In this document: piece after piece, positions 17,944-27,748 of the stretch
Position numbering within the stretch: position 1 is the stretch's first letter
Layout of the letters: each line of letters starts with the position of its first letter
Source of the DNA: a bacterium
GTDB taxonomy: Bacteria > Verrucomicrobiota > Verrucomicrobiia > Limisphaerales > RI-55
Reading direction: 5' to 3'
Assembly: GCA_016124235.1 (NCBI GenBank)
Contig: WGOC01000013.1
Span: forward strand, 1-64,000
DNA: 64,000 bases
Notes under the pieces: model-generated
The model's database searches: none
What the model saw: only the letters and a program-made list of their open reading frames with translations
What the model was told of the DNA's origin: nothing
Position numbers and translations under genes: made by a program

Positions 17944-18495
17944 ATGAAGCGAATAGCATGGATTCTGTCGGTCTCTGCGGTCGGTGCATTACTGGTAGCA
18001 GACTTGCGAGGGTGTAATCGAGAAACCGATGCACAACCTGAAGTTGTCGGGACAGTAAGGTTCAAAAGGCAGGTGCATCGTGCCATCGCTCTATTGCGGC
18101 AGCGGGATGAGGCAGCATATCAAATAGTTACCAACAATATCGGTCGAATCGAAGAAGGCGACCGAAGCGGCATGCGAGCGTATGCAACTCCGCCTGTTTA
18201 CGTGATGAGCGATGTCACCGCCTTTTACTCTCTTACATGGTGCGCCGCGACAATTTTCCACGACTCGATTCACTCCAAACTCTATCACAACTATCAAAAG
18301 GCGCATCCAGGCCCTGTGCCAGATTCGGTTTGGGTTGGGCGAGCCGCTGAGCGGCAATGCATGGAACAACAAATTGAGGCGATGCAATTGCTTCAAGCAA
18401 GCGATTGGGAAATCTCGCACGCGAAGGCACAGGGAGATGGGCACTACGTGATAAATGCAGAAAGTTGGCAAGAATACAGCAATCGCAATTGGTAA
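17944..18495 (+). CDS. Small exported protein with HDSIH motif, possible metal-binding zincin-like fold
   Basis: A 183-residue protein with an N-terminal signal or lipoprotein-like segment (LSVSAVGALLVADLRGCN; the Cys could be lipidated). The core has a hydrophobic stretch, SLTWCAATIFHDSIHSKLYH, and downstream AAERQCMEQQ. The HxxxH pair on a helix followed about 35 residues later by a Glu-containing helix resembles the arrangement in zinc proteases, although Glu of HExxH is replaced by Asp and no hydrolase is proven. I do not recognise a named family. The gene is AT-richer than its neighbours and stands alone. Confidence 0.6.
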   Translation: MKRIAWILSVSAVGALLVADLRGCNRETDAQPEVVGTVRFKRQVHRAIALLRQRDEAAYQIVTNNIGRIEEGDRSGMRAYATPPVYVMSDVTAFYSLTWCAATIFHDSIHSKLYHNYQKAHPGPVPDSVWVGRAAERQCMEQQIEAMQLLQASDWEISHAKAQGDGHYVINAESWQEYSNRNW

Positions 18496-18637
18496 GGCAT
18501 TGTCGGGTAATCGGGTGGATTTGTCGCCGGACGTCCACACCACCAAGTCAGCAGATCTGGACCGATCGTTTACTGTCAAACCAACAGTGGTTACGCCGCC
18601 ACTTGTTGAAACCGCGCCGGTGGTGTAGCTTCCGACC

Positions 18638-21600
18638 GTGATCAACAGTTACGTCGTATCCCGGGCGTGGTGCAGGCTTTTCACGGCCATGGTTTGCACC
18701 ATTTTGGCCATCACCGTTTCCGCCCAAACCAAGATCATCCGGCTGCGCAACGGCGCCATCACCAACCAGCCTCCTTCCGCCCAGGCGCGTACCCAGTCGG
18801 TCATCCCCGTTTATCAATCCGGACTTTATCTGGTGCAATTTACCGGTCCGGTGAAGTCGGCATGGCGCGCGGACCTTGCCAAGATGGGCGTGCAATTGAT
18901 GCGCTACGTTCCCGACGACACCTACATTGCGCATTTGCAAAACACCCCCGTGAACGTCCTGCAAACGAAGTCGTACGTTTATTACGTCGGTGAGTACAAG
19001 GCGGAGTACAAATTGCATTCGACGGTCACCGCCCAGTTGCAGACCAAGCAGGGCGCCAAGTTTGTGCAAGTGCGAATGATGCTGTCACCCCTGGCCAGCC
19101 TGCAGGAACGGGGTCAGCTTCTCAAACGGCTATCCGCGTTTCGTGGATTGTCCCGCAGTCGTTTCGGCGACGTGCTCGAGGGCGTGCTACCGGTGACGCA
19201 GCTTTCGGCGGCACTGGATTCGCCCGCGGTGCTCTGGGTCGAGGGGCCGGCTCACATGAAGATTGATGACGAAATTGCTTCCAAGATCATCGGCGGCGGT
19301 TTCGTGGGCACGATCGGCGTACCTCATCTGACTGACGTCCAACGGCTCGGTTACACGGGGCGTGGCGTGACGGTGGCCGTCGCTGATAGCGGTTTGAACA
19401 ACGGCGACGCGGTCACCATGCATCCGGATCTTTACGGACGCGTGTCGGCATTTTTCTTTTACGGTAACCTGCTAGACGCCTCCGACGAGCATGGTCACGG
19501 CACGCACGTCGCCGGCATCATCGCGGGCAATGGCGCGACCGGTGAAGTGGATGATCGCGGCGCACTTTACGGGCTCGGCGTGGCGCCGGAAGCCAACCTG
19601 ATTGCCCAACGAATGTTCGACGGAGACGGCAATTACGAACCCCCCTCTTCGTTTGAGGAACTGACCCATGACGCCGTTCGCGCCGGCGCGGAGATTGGGT
19701 CAAACAGCTGGGGCGATGAATCGCGCGGACGGTATGACATCAGTGCCGCCGAATTCGACGGACTGGTGCGCGACGCCGACTATGAAACGCCGGGTGACCA
19801 GCAATACATTCTCGAGTTTTCCGCCGGCAATTCGGGACCGGTTTCGGGATCGATCAACTCTCCGGCCGTCGGCAAAAATGTGATTGCCACCGGCGCTTCA
19901 GAAAACGATCGACCCGACTTTTTCATCTATGCGGACGGCATCGAAGCCATGGCGGATTTCTCGAGTCGCGGCCCGTGTGAAGACGGCCGGATCAAGCCGG
20001 ACCTGGTCGCACCGGGCACCTGGATTTCGTCGCTTCAATCCGCTTCCGCAAGCGATGTAAACGCCTGGGCGGGCATTTCCGATTATTATCAATATGAAGG
20101 CGGAACCAGCCAGGCCGGCCCGCATGTCTCCGGCGCGGCGGCAGCCTTCGTGCAATACTATCGGGAGATGAACGACGACGCGACGCCATCGCCCGCGCTG
20201 GTCAAGGCGGCGCTGATCAATTCCGCGTGGGACATGGATGATTCGTATGGCACCACGGCGACGCCGAATATGGACGAAGGTTGGGGCCGCGTGGATCTGG
20301 TGAACTTGATTGATGGCTTTGGCCGGCGCGAATTCATCGATCAGACGCAGCTCCTGACCACGGGAGATACCTACGAAAAGCAGATCGTTGTGTCTGACAG
20401 TTCGGAGCCGTTGGTCATCACGCTGGCCTACACGGATGTCCCGGGATTGCCGGCAACCATTCCCGCACTCGTCAATGATCTCGATCTTGAGGTCACCGGT
20501 CCCGACGGCCGGACCTATCACGGTAACCGGTTTGATAACTTCGGCCTGTCAGTACCCGGTCCGGCGGATGGCGATCGCATTAACAATGTTGAGGGCATCT
20601 ACATCGACTTTCCGACGCCCGGCGCGTGGTCGGTGCGGGTCATCGGACATAATGTCGCCGAAGACGCCCGTATCGACACACCGGCCATCGACCAGGATTT
20701 CGCGTTGGTGATCTCCGCTTATCTGCCGCCGCCCAATGCATCCGTAATCCTCATGGATCGCAATGCCTACAACGCACCGAGTGAAATCAATCTCAAGGTC
20801 TTCGATTTCGATCTCATGCAGGCGCCGTCCGTGACGGTGAATTTGAACTCCTCGACCGAACCGAATGGTTTCGCAGTGACGTTGGCCAACGCGGGAACGA
20901 TTGGCATCTTCACCGGTGCCGTCGCCACCGCCACCGCTCCCGCAGTCAACGGCGATGGAATCCTGCAAATCGCCGACGGTGACTTGATTCGCGCCACCTA
21001 TTTTGACGAGTCGCGCGGCGTGACGGAAAGCGCGTCGGCTTACGGCGATTTCCAACCACCGCACGTCGCCTCGGTCACCACCACGAACGGTTTCGGCCGT
21101 ACGTTTGTCGTGGTGAATGCCGACGAGAGCGCCAGCGTGAAGGTTTCTTACGGCACCAACCAACCGCCGACGCAAATGGCGGTGGGCGATGGTTACAACA
21201 CACTCCAACAGATTGAATTGAAGAACCTGGTCGCCGGCCAGCTTTACTTCATCGCGGTGGAACTGACCGACGAAGCCGGCAACGTCACCTACTACGACGC
21301 GAACGGAAGCTACATAAAATTCATCGCCCAGCCGCCGTCGACGGTATTGCTCGTCGATGGTTACACGGACGATCCGCCCGACGCGGAAACGACGCCGATC
21401 CCGTTGAGCGTTTACACGCAGCCGTTGCAGGAAACCGGCGTCTCGTTTGACGTTTGGGACAAGGCGACCCTGGGGTCACCCACGTTGGCGGCGTTGAGCC
21501 CGTATCGGGTCGTCATCTGGCGGATCAACGACAGCCTCTGGACTTCCGGCGACACGTTGAATCCAAACGAGCAAACCACGATCGCCAATTACCTGAACAA

Positions 21601-23815
21601 CGGCGGCGGTTTCTTCATGAGTTCGATGGAAGTGCTCAGCCGCATCGGCGAGACGCCGTTCCGCACGAATGTTCTGCAGGTGCAGGAATTCATTCCGAAC
21701 GCCGATCCGTTTGGCGAACCATGCACGGATTGCGATGAAGATTTTCGCGTGCCGGCCATCATCGGGGAAGACAACGATCCCATTTCGAGCGGTGTGGTGG
21801 CTTCGTTGGATTACAGCGCCTATCCCATCCTGGATCTCGGGATTCTGACGCTCGGACCGGATTTCTCCGACACGTTCACGCCGTCGACAAATTCCACGAC
21901 GATCTTCTACGAACCGAATGACAAGACCTGCGCTATCCGCTATCCACGCACCGGGCTCGATAGTCCCGGCCGGGTGGTCTTCATGTCGTTCCCGGTGGAC
22001 ACGATTCCGAAGGACGGAACCCTCAGTGGCCGCACAGCGATTCTCGATAATTCGCTGCGCTTTCTGGCGCCCGGCCTGAATGGTCTGGGCTCGGTCACAC
22101 TCGACAATTTTGAATACACGATTCCCGACAACGTGGTCGTGGAAGTCGCCGATTCCGATCTCGAAGGGCAATCCACCACGACGGCGACCTTTTACAGTTC
22201 GGTGTCTCCTGGCGGCGTGACGGTCACATTGTATCCGACGATCACGCCGGGGTTGTTCCGCGGGACGATTTCATTGATTGGACAAAACGATCCCGCGGAG
22301 CCGGGCAAAATAAGGGTCGGTCCCGACGACATCATTACGGCCCGATATTACGATGAATCCACCGGCGGGTACCGCTCAACCTACGCGACGATCGATACCG
22401 TTCCTCCGGATGTGTACAACATCGTGGCAACGCCCCAATACACCGAGGCGGAAGTGGCCTGGGACGTCTCGGAATACACCGACGCGCTGGTGGAATTCAG
22501 CGATTCACCATTCTTCACGGGACAAACGCATCGCACTTCGGCGAACCCACGATTCACGGTCGCTCACTCGCTGATGCTGACGGCGCTCAAGCCCGACACC
22601 CTTTACTACTATCGAGTGACCAGCCGCGACATCGCCGGAAACGCGACCACTGTTTCCACCGGTGCCAACGGCCAACCACTGACATTCACCACGCTCAAGC
22701 CACTCTCGGTGCCATGGGTGGATGACCTGGAAAACACGGACCCAAACATTTGGGAAATCTACAGCGGTGACGGCGTCGATGGCGAATGGCGATTGGGAAT
22801 CATCAATCCGCCATCATCCGGTTCCGCCCACTCGGGAAGCGTCGTCTGGGCAACCAATCTGGGCAACGATTCGCAGAGCTACGTGGAGAGCTTTTTGATC
22901 AGTCCGCCGGTCGCACTTACCGGGGGCAATCGCGCCACGTTGAAGTTCTGGCAGGATTACGATTTTACGGATTTCACCGACAATACGATCATCGAGTTCG
23001 GTCAACTGATGCTGCTGACGAATTCGTACAGCCAACCGATCGTTCTCGGCGAATTCGATTACGCGTCCGGCGGTTGGGAAGAACAGGAATTCGACCTGTC
23101 GCCGTACCTCGGACAGGTCGTTTACGTCGTCTGGTATTACGCCTATTTCAGCATCGAAAACCAACGCCGGCGCGGCTGGCGGCTGGACGACATTTCACTG
23201 ACAGTCGACCAGATCAACCCGGGCGCATTGTTCATCACGAACAACCTCGCCCAGGCCACGTTCAACATTGCCGGACCGATCAATCGATCTCGCCAGCCGT
23301 GGCACTTCGAAGACACCAACGCACCGCCGGGTGACTACGAAATCACATTCGTTGGTGTTCCGTATTATCAAACACCCGATCCCGTTTACGAAACGCTCGA
23401 ACCGGGCGGTGTATTGAGCATCAACGGCAATTACACGATCACGGACACCAACAACAACGGCATTCCCGACAATTGGGAACAGCAGTACTTCGGCACGGTC
23501 GCGCCGGATCATCCAGGTAACCTGGACAGCGACGGTGACGGCGTACCGGACTGGCAGGAATTTATCGCCGGCACGATCCCCACCAACGCGGCGTCGGCCT
23601 TGAAACTGAGCATGCCTTTGTCGCTGTCCAACAACGTCGTCGAGATCAAATGGCCCGCCACGCTCGGGCGCGCCTACCGGCTCGAATCCAGCGACGAGAC
23701 GCTGCATTGGTCACCGGTCGTCGACTGGTATCGCTCGTTGAGCAATTCCGGCAGTTTCAAAATGGTTGCCCCGTCGAACGGTGCCGCTCTGTTCCGTCTG
23801 AAAGTGGAACCTTGA
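18638..23815 (+). CDS. Very large secreted subtilisin-like (S8) serine protease with C-terminal calcium-type repeats
   Basis: 1725 residues from a GTG start with a signal peptide of about 30 residues. The S8 catalytic domain spans roughly 230-560: Asp250 (VAVADSG), His287 (HGTHVAG), Asn398 (SAGNSG, oxyanion hole) and Ser491 (GGTSQAGPHVSG), a complete set. Following regions include a P/proprotein-like beta domain, a GATase-like segment beginning VLLVDGYTDD near 905, fibronectin-type segments (LYYYRVTSRDIAGN) and a MAM- or jelly-roll-like domain. Near the end are TSP3-like calcium repeats, DTNNNGIPDNWE and DSDGDGVPDWQEF, common before surface or secretion tails in Verrucomicrobia. It is predicted to act extracellularly in protein degradation. 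Confidence 0.93.
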   Translation: MINSYVVSRAWCRLFTAMVCTILAITVSAQTKIIRLRNGAITNQPPSAQARTQSVIPVYQSGLYLVQFTGPVKSAWRADLAKMGVQLMRYVPDDTYIAHLQNTPVNVLQTKSYVYYVGEYKAEYKLHSTVTAQLQTKQGAKFVQVRMMLSPLASLQERGQLLKRLSAFRGLSRSRFGDVLEGVLPVTQLSAALDSPAVLWVEGPAHMKIDDEIASKIIGGGFVGTIGVPHLTDVQRLGYTGRGVTVAVADSGLNNGDAVTMHPDLYGRVSAFFFYGNLLDASDEHGHGTHVAGIIAGNGATGEVDDRGALYGLGVAPEANLIAQRMFDGDGNYEPPSSFEELTHDAVRAGAEIGSNSWGDESRGRYDISAAEFDGLVRDADYETPGDQQYILEFSAGNSGPVSGSINSPAVGKNVIATGASENDRPDFFIYADGIEAMADFSSRGPCEDGRIKPDLVAPGTWISSLQSASASDVNAWAGISDYYQYEGGTSQAGPHVSGAAAAFVQYYREMNDDATPSPALVKAALINSAWDMDDSYGTTATPNMDEGWGRVDLVNLIDGFGRREFIDQTQLLTTGDTYEKQIVVSDSSEPLVITLAYTDVPGLPATIPALVNDLDLEVTGPDGRTYHGNRFDNFGLSVPGPADGDRINNVEGIYIDFPTPGAWSVRVIGHNVAEDARIDTPAIDQDFALVISAYLPPPNASVILMDRNAYNAPSEINLKVFDFDLMQAPSVTVNLNSSTEPNGFAVTLANAGTIGIFTGAVATATAPAVNGDGILQIADGDLIRATYFDESRGVTESASAYGDFQPPHVASVTTTNGFGRTFVVVNADESASVKVSYGTNQPPTQMAVGDGYNTLQQIELKNLVAGQLYFIAVELTDEAGNVTYYDANGSYIKFIAQPPSTVLLVDGYTDDPPDAETTPIPLSVYTQPLQETGVSFDVWDKATLGSPTLAALSPYRVVIWRINDSLWTSGDTLNPNEQTTIANYLNNGGGFFMSSMEVLSRIGETPFRTNVLQVQEFIPNADPFGEPCTDCDEDFRVPAIIGEDNDPISSGVVASLDYSAYPILDLGILTLGPDFSDTFTPSTNSTTIFYEPNDKTCAIRYPRTGLDSPGRVVFMSFPVDTIPKDGTLSGRTAILDNSLRFLAPGLNGLGSVTLDNFEYTIPDNVVVEVADSDLEGQSTTTATFYSSVSPGGVTVTLYPTITPGLFRGTISLIGQNDPAEPGKIRVGPDDIITARYYDESTGGYRSTYATIDTVPPDVYNIVATPQYTEAEVAWDVSEYTDALVEFSDSPFFTGQTHRTSANPRFTVAHSLMLTALKPDTLYYYRVTSRDIAGNATTVSTGANGQPLTFTTLKPLSVPWVDDLENTDPNIWEIYSGDGVDGEWRLGIINPPSSGSAHSGSVVWATNLGNDSQSYVESFLISPPVALTGGNRATLKFWQDYDFTDFTDNTIIEFGQLMLLTNSYSQPIVLGEFDYASGGWEEQEFDLSPYLGQVVYVVWYYAYFSIENQRRRGWRLDDISLTVDQINPGALFITNNLAQATFNIAGPINRSRQPWHFEDTNAPPGDYEITFVGVPYYQTPDPVYETLEPGGVLSINGNYTITDTNNNGIPDNWEQQYFGTVAPDHPGNLDSDGDGVPDWQEFIAGTIPTNAASALKLSMPLSLSNNVVEIKWPATLGRAYRLESSDETLHWSPVVDWYRSLSNSGSFKMVAPSNGAALFRLKVEP

Positions 23816-23834
23816 ACAAGCAAACCTCACGAGT

Positions 23835-24413
23835 ATGAAACAATCTGCTCCGTGGTTCTTCGTTTGGCTATGCGTCTCCTGTCTGGCGACCGGCTGTGTC
23901 AGCGTCACGTCGCGGCATCTTGTGGGTGATGAACCCATGAAGCTGGATCCGAAGCAGTGGAATGGAATCTGGACGGATGACGACGACACGGTTTTCCACC
24001 TCCGCGTCAAGGATGCCGCCAAAGGTGTGCTCGAAGTCGGCAATGTCAATCTGACTGACGACGAGATGACGTTCGAGAAAAAGGATGTCTACATCCGCAA
24101 GAGCGGTGATTGGCTGTGGGCCAATTTTCAGGATGATCACGCCACGAATTATACATTTGTGCGCGTGTCGCCACCGGACCGCCACTTGATCGTCTGGCTT
24201 CCGGCGCCCGATGCGTTCGTGAAGAAAATCCACGAAGGCAAATTAAAAGGCGAGCTGCCCAAGGACGAACACGGCAAGGAAACCGGCAGCGCGATCATCG
24301 ACGGGCTGAACGCCGACCAAATCAAGTTGATCGAATCGAGCGAGTGGCCCAACGCCATCGACCTGAGTCAGCCCGGTGTGTTGCGCCGCATCGGAAGGCA
24401 ACCAAAAGAATAA
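23835..24413 (+). CDS. Lipoprotein of unknown function
   Basis: A 192-residue protein with a lipoprotein signal: MKQSAPWFFVWLCVSCLATG followed by Cys (lipobox ATGC). The body is a small beta-rich domain (WNGIWTDDDDTVFHLRVKDA...) with no catalytic motif. It starts 19 bp after the giant protease stop and ends 22 bp before rluE, so the three could be co-transcribed. I do not recognise the family; the fold reads like a small ligand-binding or inhibitor-type beta domain, which is only a guess. Confidence 0.72.
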   Translation: MKQSAPWFFVWLCVSCLATGCVSVTSRHLVGDEPMKLDPKQWNGIWTDDDDTVFHLRVKDAAKGVLEVGNVNLTDDEMTFEKKDVYIRKSGDWLWANFQDDHATNYTFVRVSPPDRHLIVWLPAPDAFVKKIHEGKLKGELPKDEHGKETGSAIIDGLNADQIKLIESSEWPNAIDLSQPGVLRRIGRQPKE

Positions 24414-24435
24414 CTGGCCGATCATAGATTTCGCT

Positions 24436-24999
24436 GTGTTGCTTGCGTTCCACAAACCATACGGCGTTCTCTCGCAATTCACGCCAGACGGATCACCCAA
24501 CCGCACTTTAACGGACTTCGGCTTTCCAAAGGGCGTCTACCCAATCGGACGACTCGATGCGGACAGTGAAGGTTTATTGTTGCTCAGCGACGAACCGGAC
24601 TTGAACGATCGGTTACTCAATCCGCGCCACGCCCATCGCCGAACGTATTGGGTCCAGGTAGAACGAATTCCCAATCGCGAAAGTCTGCAGAAAATGGAGC
24701 GCGGGCTGGTGATTCAAGGCGACAAGACGTTGCCCTGCCAGGCGCGCCTGCTCGATCCACAACCGGAAATCCCGCCGCGCGACCCGCCCATCCGGGTTCG
24801 CAAAAACGTGCCCGATTGCTGGCTCGAACTCGAACTCATCGAGGGACGCAACCGACAGGTCCGCCGAATGACGGCTGCGATTGGCCATCCTACTTTGCGG
24901 CTCATCCGCGTGCGAATCGGGACCCTTGCCATCGAACACTTGACATCCGGACATTGGAGAGCGCTTGAATCGGACGAACGCGAGTTGATCTTCGCCTAA
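24436..24999 (+). CDS. rluE: 23S rRNA pseudouridine synthase, RluE-like
   Basis: The start at GTG 24436 (or TTG 24439) gives 187 residues; a start at 24376 would overlap the preceding gene by 38 bp and adds nothing family-like. The catalytic motif GRLDADSEGLLLLSD near residue 37 carries the RsuA/RluE-class Asp, and the NPPIRxRK- and EGRNRQVRRM-like segments (DPPIRVRKNVP, EGRNRQVRRMTAAIGHPTLRLIR) match RluE, which makes one pseudouridine in 23S rRNA domain V (position 2457 in E. coli). There is no S4 domain, as in RluE. It is cytoplasmic. Confidence 0.9.
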   Translation: MLLAFHKPYGVLSQFTPDGSPNRTLTDFGFPKGVYPIGRLDADSEGLLLLSDEPDLNDRLLNPRHAHRRTYWVQVERIPNRESLQKMERGLVIQGDKTLPCQARLLDPQPEIPPRDPPIRVRKNVPDCWLELELIEGRNRQVRRMTAAIGHPTLRLIRVRIGTLAIEHLTSGHWRALESDERELIFA

Positions 25000-25034
25000 C
25001 GAAGTCAGGCAAAGACCCTTTGCGATTCACTCAA

Positions 25035-26249
25035 ATGAATCGTTCCTTTTTCACCACTACATTGGGGTTCTTGATTTTAGCCATTGGTCCATTGCAGGCA
25101 CTTGCCAAGCCTGTGACAGCCATTAACCTGGAGGATTTTCACTTCGGCTGGAAACCACCAGTAACGTTTACGGTGGTCGATACCGCCGTGATAGCGAAAT
25201 CAACTGGTGAAACTACATCAACAAACACCGTGGTGATGAAGTTTTTGATGAAGTTTCGAGCGCATGAATCTGGCACTTCAGTTCTGAATTGGGCAAGAGC
25301 CGACCTGATGAGAGTTAACGAGCTGACACCGGGAAAACCGGGCTTCTCAGAAGTTGCGGATTCGCTAGCGAAGCTTTGGGCAGCAACTCCGGGCGTTTTG
25401 ATCAATCACGAAGGCCAACCCACCGGATTGGTGGGCCTGGACGCCATGCCCGCCGCGATGGGAAAGTTTTTCGAGACATTCAACCTAGGAAGCGCTGAAC
25501 CCACTCAGAAATCTTATTCGAACACATTTAAGACAGCAAACGGACAACAGGCATTGCTCGGGGCAGTATCGAAATCATGGGTTTTCTGGACCATCGCGTG
25601 GAAATGGGATCCTGATCAAGCGGCTCTGAGGAAGCTTGTTGACGAACGAAATACAGATATTGTCAGGATCAGTACCGAAGCTCCAATAGCGAATGGAACC
25701 GACCCCGTTCCGGTCAATTTAGAGTACGCATTTTTGGGGCTCGAAACTAATGGTTTGGTTCATCTCTCGTACCGGGAGGAATTTCCGCCATCGAGGCTTG
25801 TCGGCGGAAGCATGGTGTCGTTCATCAATTCGATTGCGTCCGAAGATGCAAAATTGGACCCAGGTGTGGCCGAATCATCTGAAGTGGGAAAACACACGGA
25901 GCTTGAGGCCATATTGGATCCTGCTTTGCTCCAACCATCGTGGGTTCGAACCGTCGAGACCATTACCGCAAAAGAAGCAAATGGAGTTTTGCACTCCAAG
26001 CGCGAAGTTCACGACTACAGGTTCAATTTTTCTCCGCCGCCAGATGAAATACGCCCCGGAGCCGCCTGGTCACGACAAATGCATGCCGAACTGGAAAACG
26101 ATCGGGCGAAACAGCATAAACCGATTTGGGCCGTACTTGGCGTATCGACGTTCTTCGGAGTTGCCATTGGCATTGCCATGTTTGCAATTTGGCTCATTCG
26201 CTCAACTGGAAATCGGCGTGATCGCCAAACTGGCAAGAATCTGAGTTAG
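25035..26249 (+). CDS. Exported or membrane-anchored protein of unknown function
   Basis: ATG 25035 gives 404 residues; a TTG at 25020 adds five. It has an N-terminal signal peptide (FFTTTLGFLILAIGPLQALA), a beta-rich exported domain with no recognised motif, and a C-terminal transmembrane helix (VLGVSTFFGVAIGIAMFAIWLI) followed by a basic tail, so the protein is probably periplasmic with a single C-terminal anchor. It is AT-richer than cysS and rluE on either side. It ends in TAG. Confidence 0.65.
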   Translation: MNRSFFTTTLGFLILAIGPLQALAKPVTAINLEDFHFGWKPPVTFTVVDTAVIAKSTGETTSTNTVVMKFLMKFRAHESGTSVLNWARADLMRVNELTPGKPGFSEVADSLAKLWAATPGVLINHEGQPTGLVGLDAMPAAMGKFFETFNLGSAEPTQKSYSNTFKTANGQQALLGAVSKSWVFWTIAWKWDPDQAALRKLVDERNTDIVRISTEAPIANGTDPVPVNLEYAFLGLETNGLVHLSYREEFPPSRLVGGSMVSFINSIASEDAKLDPGVAESSEVGKHTELEAILDPALLQPSWVRTVETITAKEANGVLHSKREVHDYRFNFSPPPDEIRPGAAWSRQMHAELENDRAKQHKPIWAVLGVSTFFGVAIGIAMFAIWLIRSTGNRRDRQTGKNLS

Positions 26250-26315
26250 AAATGTCCCGAAAAGATTGCCCATTGGCAACGGACGGTCGCTTCTCTACCC
26301 TCCCGGCCTTTGCTT

Positions 26316-27719
26316 ATGGCGTTGCGCATTTTTAACACGCTTTCCCGGTCCGTTCAGGACTTCAAGCCACTCGACCCCGCCGGTCGGGCCGTCGGCATGT
26401 ACTGCTGCGGACCGACGGTTCACGACTTTGCGCACATCGGAAATTTCCGCACGTTTGTCTTTGCGGACGTGGTGCGGCGTTACCTCGAATTCAAGGGCTA
26501 CGCGATCACGCACGTGATGAACATCACCGACGTCGAGGACAAGATCATTCGCCGCGTGCGCGAAGGCGGGCTCAAGCTCGCTGATTTCACGCGCGAACGC
26601 GAAAAGGCGTTCTTCGATGATCTCGATGCGCTCGGTTGCAAACGGCCGCATCAGATCCCGCGCGCCACTGAATTTATCCCCGAAATGATCGCGCTCATCG
26701 GCAAACTGATGGAGCGCGGCATCGCCTATCAAGCGCCGGACAAGTCGATCTATTTCAGCATCGAAAAGTATCGCGGCTGCGGCTGCACCTACGGGCAATT
26801 GCAAAAGCTGAACTTCGAGGAAATGCGCGTCGGCGACCGCGTCAGCAGTGATGAATATGAGAAGGAATCGGTTGCTGATTTCGCCCTGTGGAAAGCCCGC
26901 GTTCCGGAGGATGGCGATGTCTTCTGGGAAAGTCCGTGGGGCCCGGGCCGGCCGGGCTGGCACATCGAGTGTTCGGCGATGAGCATGAAGTTGCTCGGTG
27001 AAACATTTGATCTGCACCTCGGCGGCGAGGATCTGGTCTTTCCGCATCACGAGGATGAAATCGCGCAAAGCGAAGGCGCCTCCGGCCGGCCGTTTGTGAA
27101 GTACTGGATGCACGGCGCGCATCTGCTCGTTGAAGGCAAAAAGATGAGCAAGTCGCTCGGGAATTTCTTCACCCTGCGGGATCTGCTCGCGAAGGGATTC
27201 AGCGGCCGCGAGATCCGTTACCTGCTGATGAGTTCGCATTACCGCGAGACGTTTAATTTCACCATCGAGGGACTGACGGGCGCGCGCTCGGCGTTGGCAC
27301 GAATTGACGAGTGTGTTGCCAAGTTGCGCGAACTGGCCGGGACACAAACATCCAGTGCCTCGGGCGAATTGCTGTCGCGGTTCACCGACTCCATGGACGA
27401 GGATCTAAACGTCGCGGGCGCATGGGGCGCTGTCTTCGATTGGGTTCGCGATTCCAATCGCAAACTGGCGACGAGTGACGTCTCCGCGGAACAAGCAGCG
27501 GCAATGCTGGCATCCTGGAACCAGGTCGAAGCGGTTCTCGGGATCGGCCAGAAAGAGGAATCCGAAGCGCCCGCAGAATTGCTTGCCCTGCTCGAAGAAC
27601 GCCAGGCCGCCCGCAAAGCGAAGGACTTCAAGCGCGCCGACGCCATCCGCGATGAACTCAAGGCCAAAGGCTGGGTGATCGAAGATACGCCGAAGGGACC
27701 CCGTTTGAAAAAGTTGTGA
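26316..27719 (+). CDS. cysS: Cysteinyl-tRNA synthetase
   Basis: 467 residues from ATG 26316. It charges tRNA-Cys. Class I signatures are present: HIGN near 40 (FAHIGNFRT, the HIGH equivalent), KMSKS near 270 (KKMSKSLGN), and the zinc-site cysteines in YCCGPTV and WHIECSAMS. The C-terminal part ends with the anticodon-binding helical region (RADAIRDELKAKGWVIEDTPKGPRLKKL). It opens a tightly packed trio: the next gene starts at or just after its stop, and tmk overlaps that one. Confidence 0.97.
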   Translation: MALRIFNTLSRSVQDFKPLDPAGRAVGMYCCGPTVHDFAHIGNFRTFVFADVVRRYLEFKGYAITHVMNITDVEDKIIRRVREGGLKLADFTREREKAFFDDLDALGCKRPHQIPRATEFIPEMIALIGKLMERGIAYQAPDKSIYFSIEKYRGCGCTYGQLQKLNFEEMRVGDRVSSDEYEKESVADFALWKARVPEDGDVFWESPWGPGRPGWHIECSAMSMKLLGETFDLHLGGEDLVFPHHEDEIAQSEGASGRPFVKYWMHGAHLLVEGKKMSKSLGNFFTLRDLLAKGFSGREIRYLLMSSHYRETFNFTIEGLTGARSALARIDECVAKLRELAGTQTSSASGELLSRFTDSMDEDLNVAGAWGAVFDWVRDSNRKLATSDVSAEQAAAMLASWNQVEAVLGIGQKEESEAPAELLALLEERQAARKAKDFKRADAIRDELKAKGWVIEDTPKGPRLKKL

Positions 27720-27748
27720 TCCGGCAGGAATTGGCTATGGTTTGCCGC

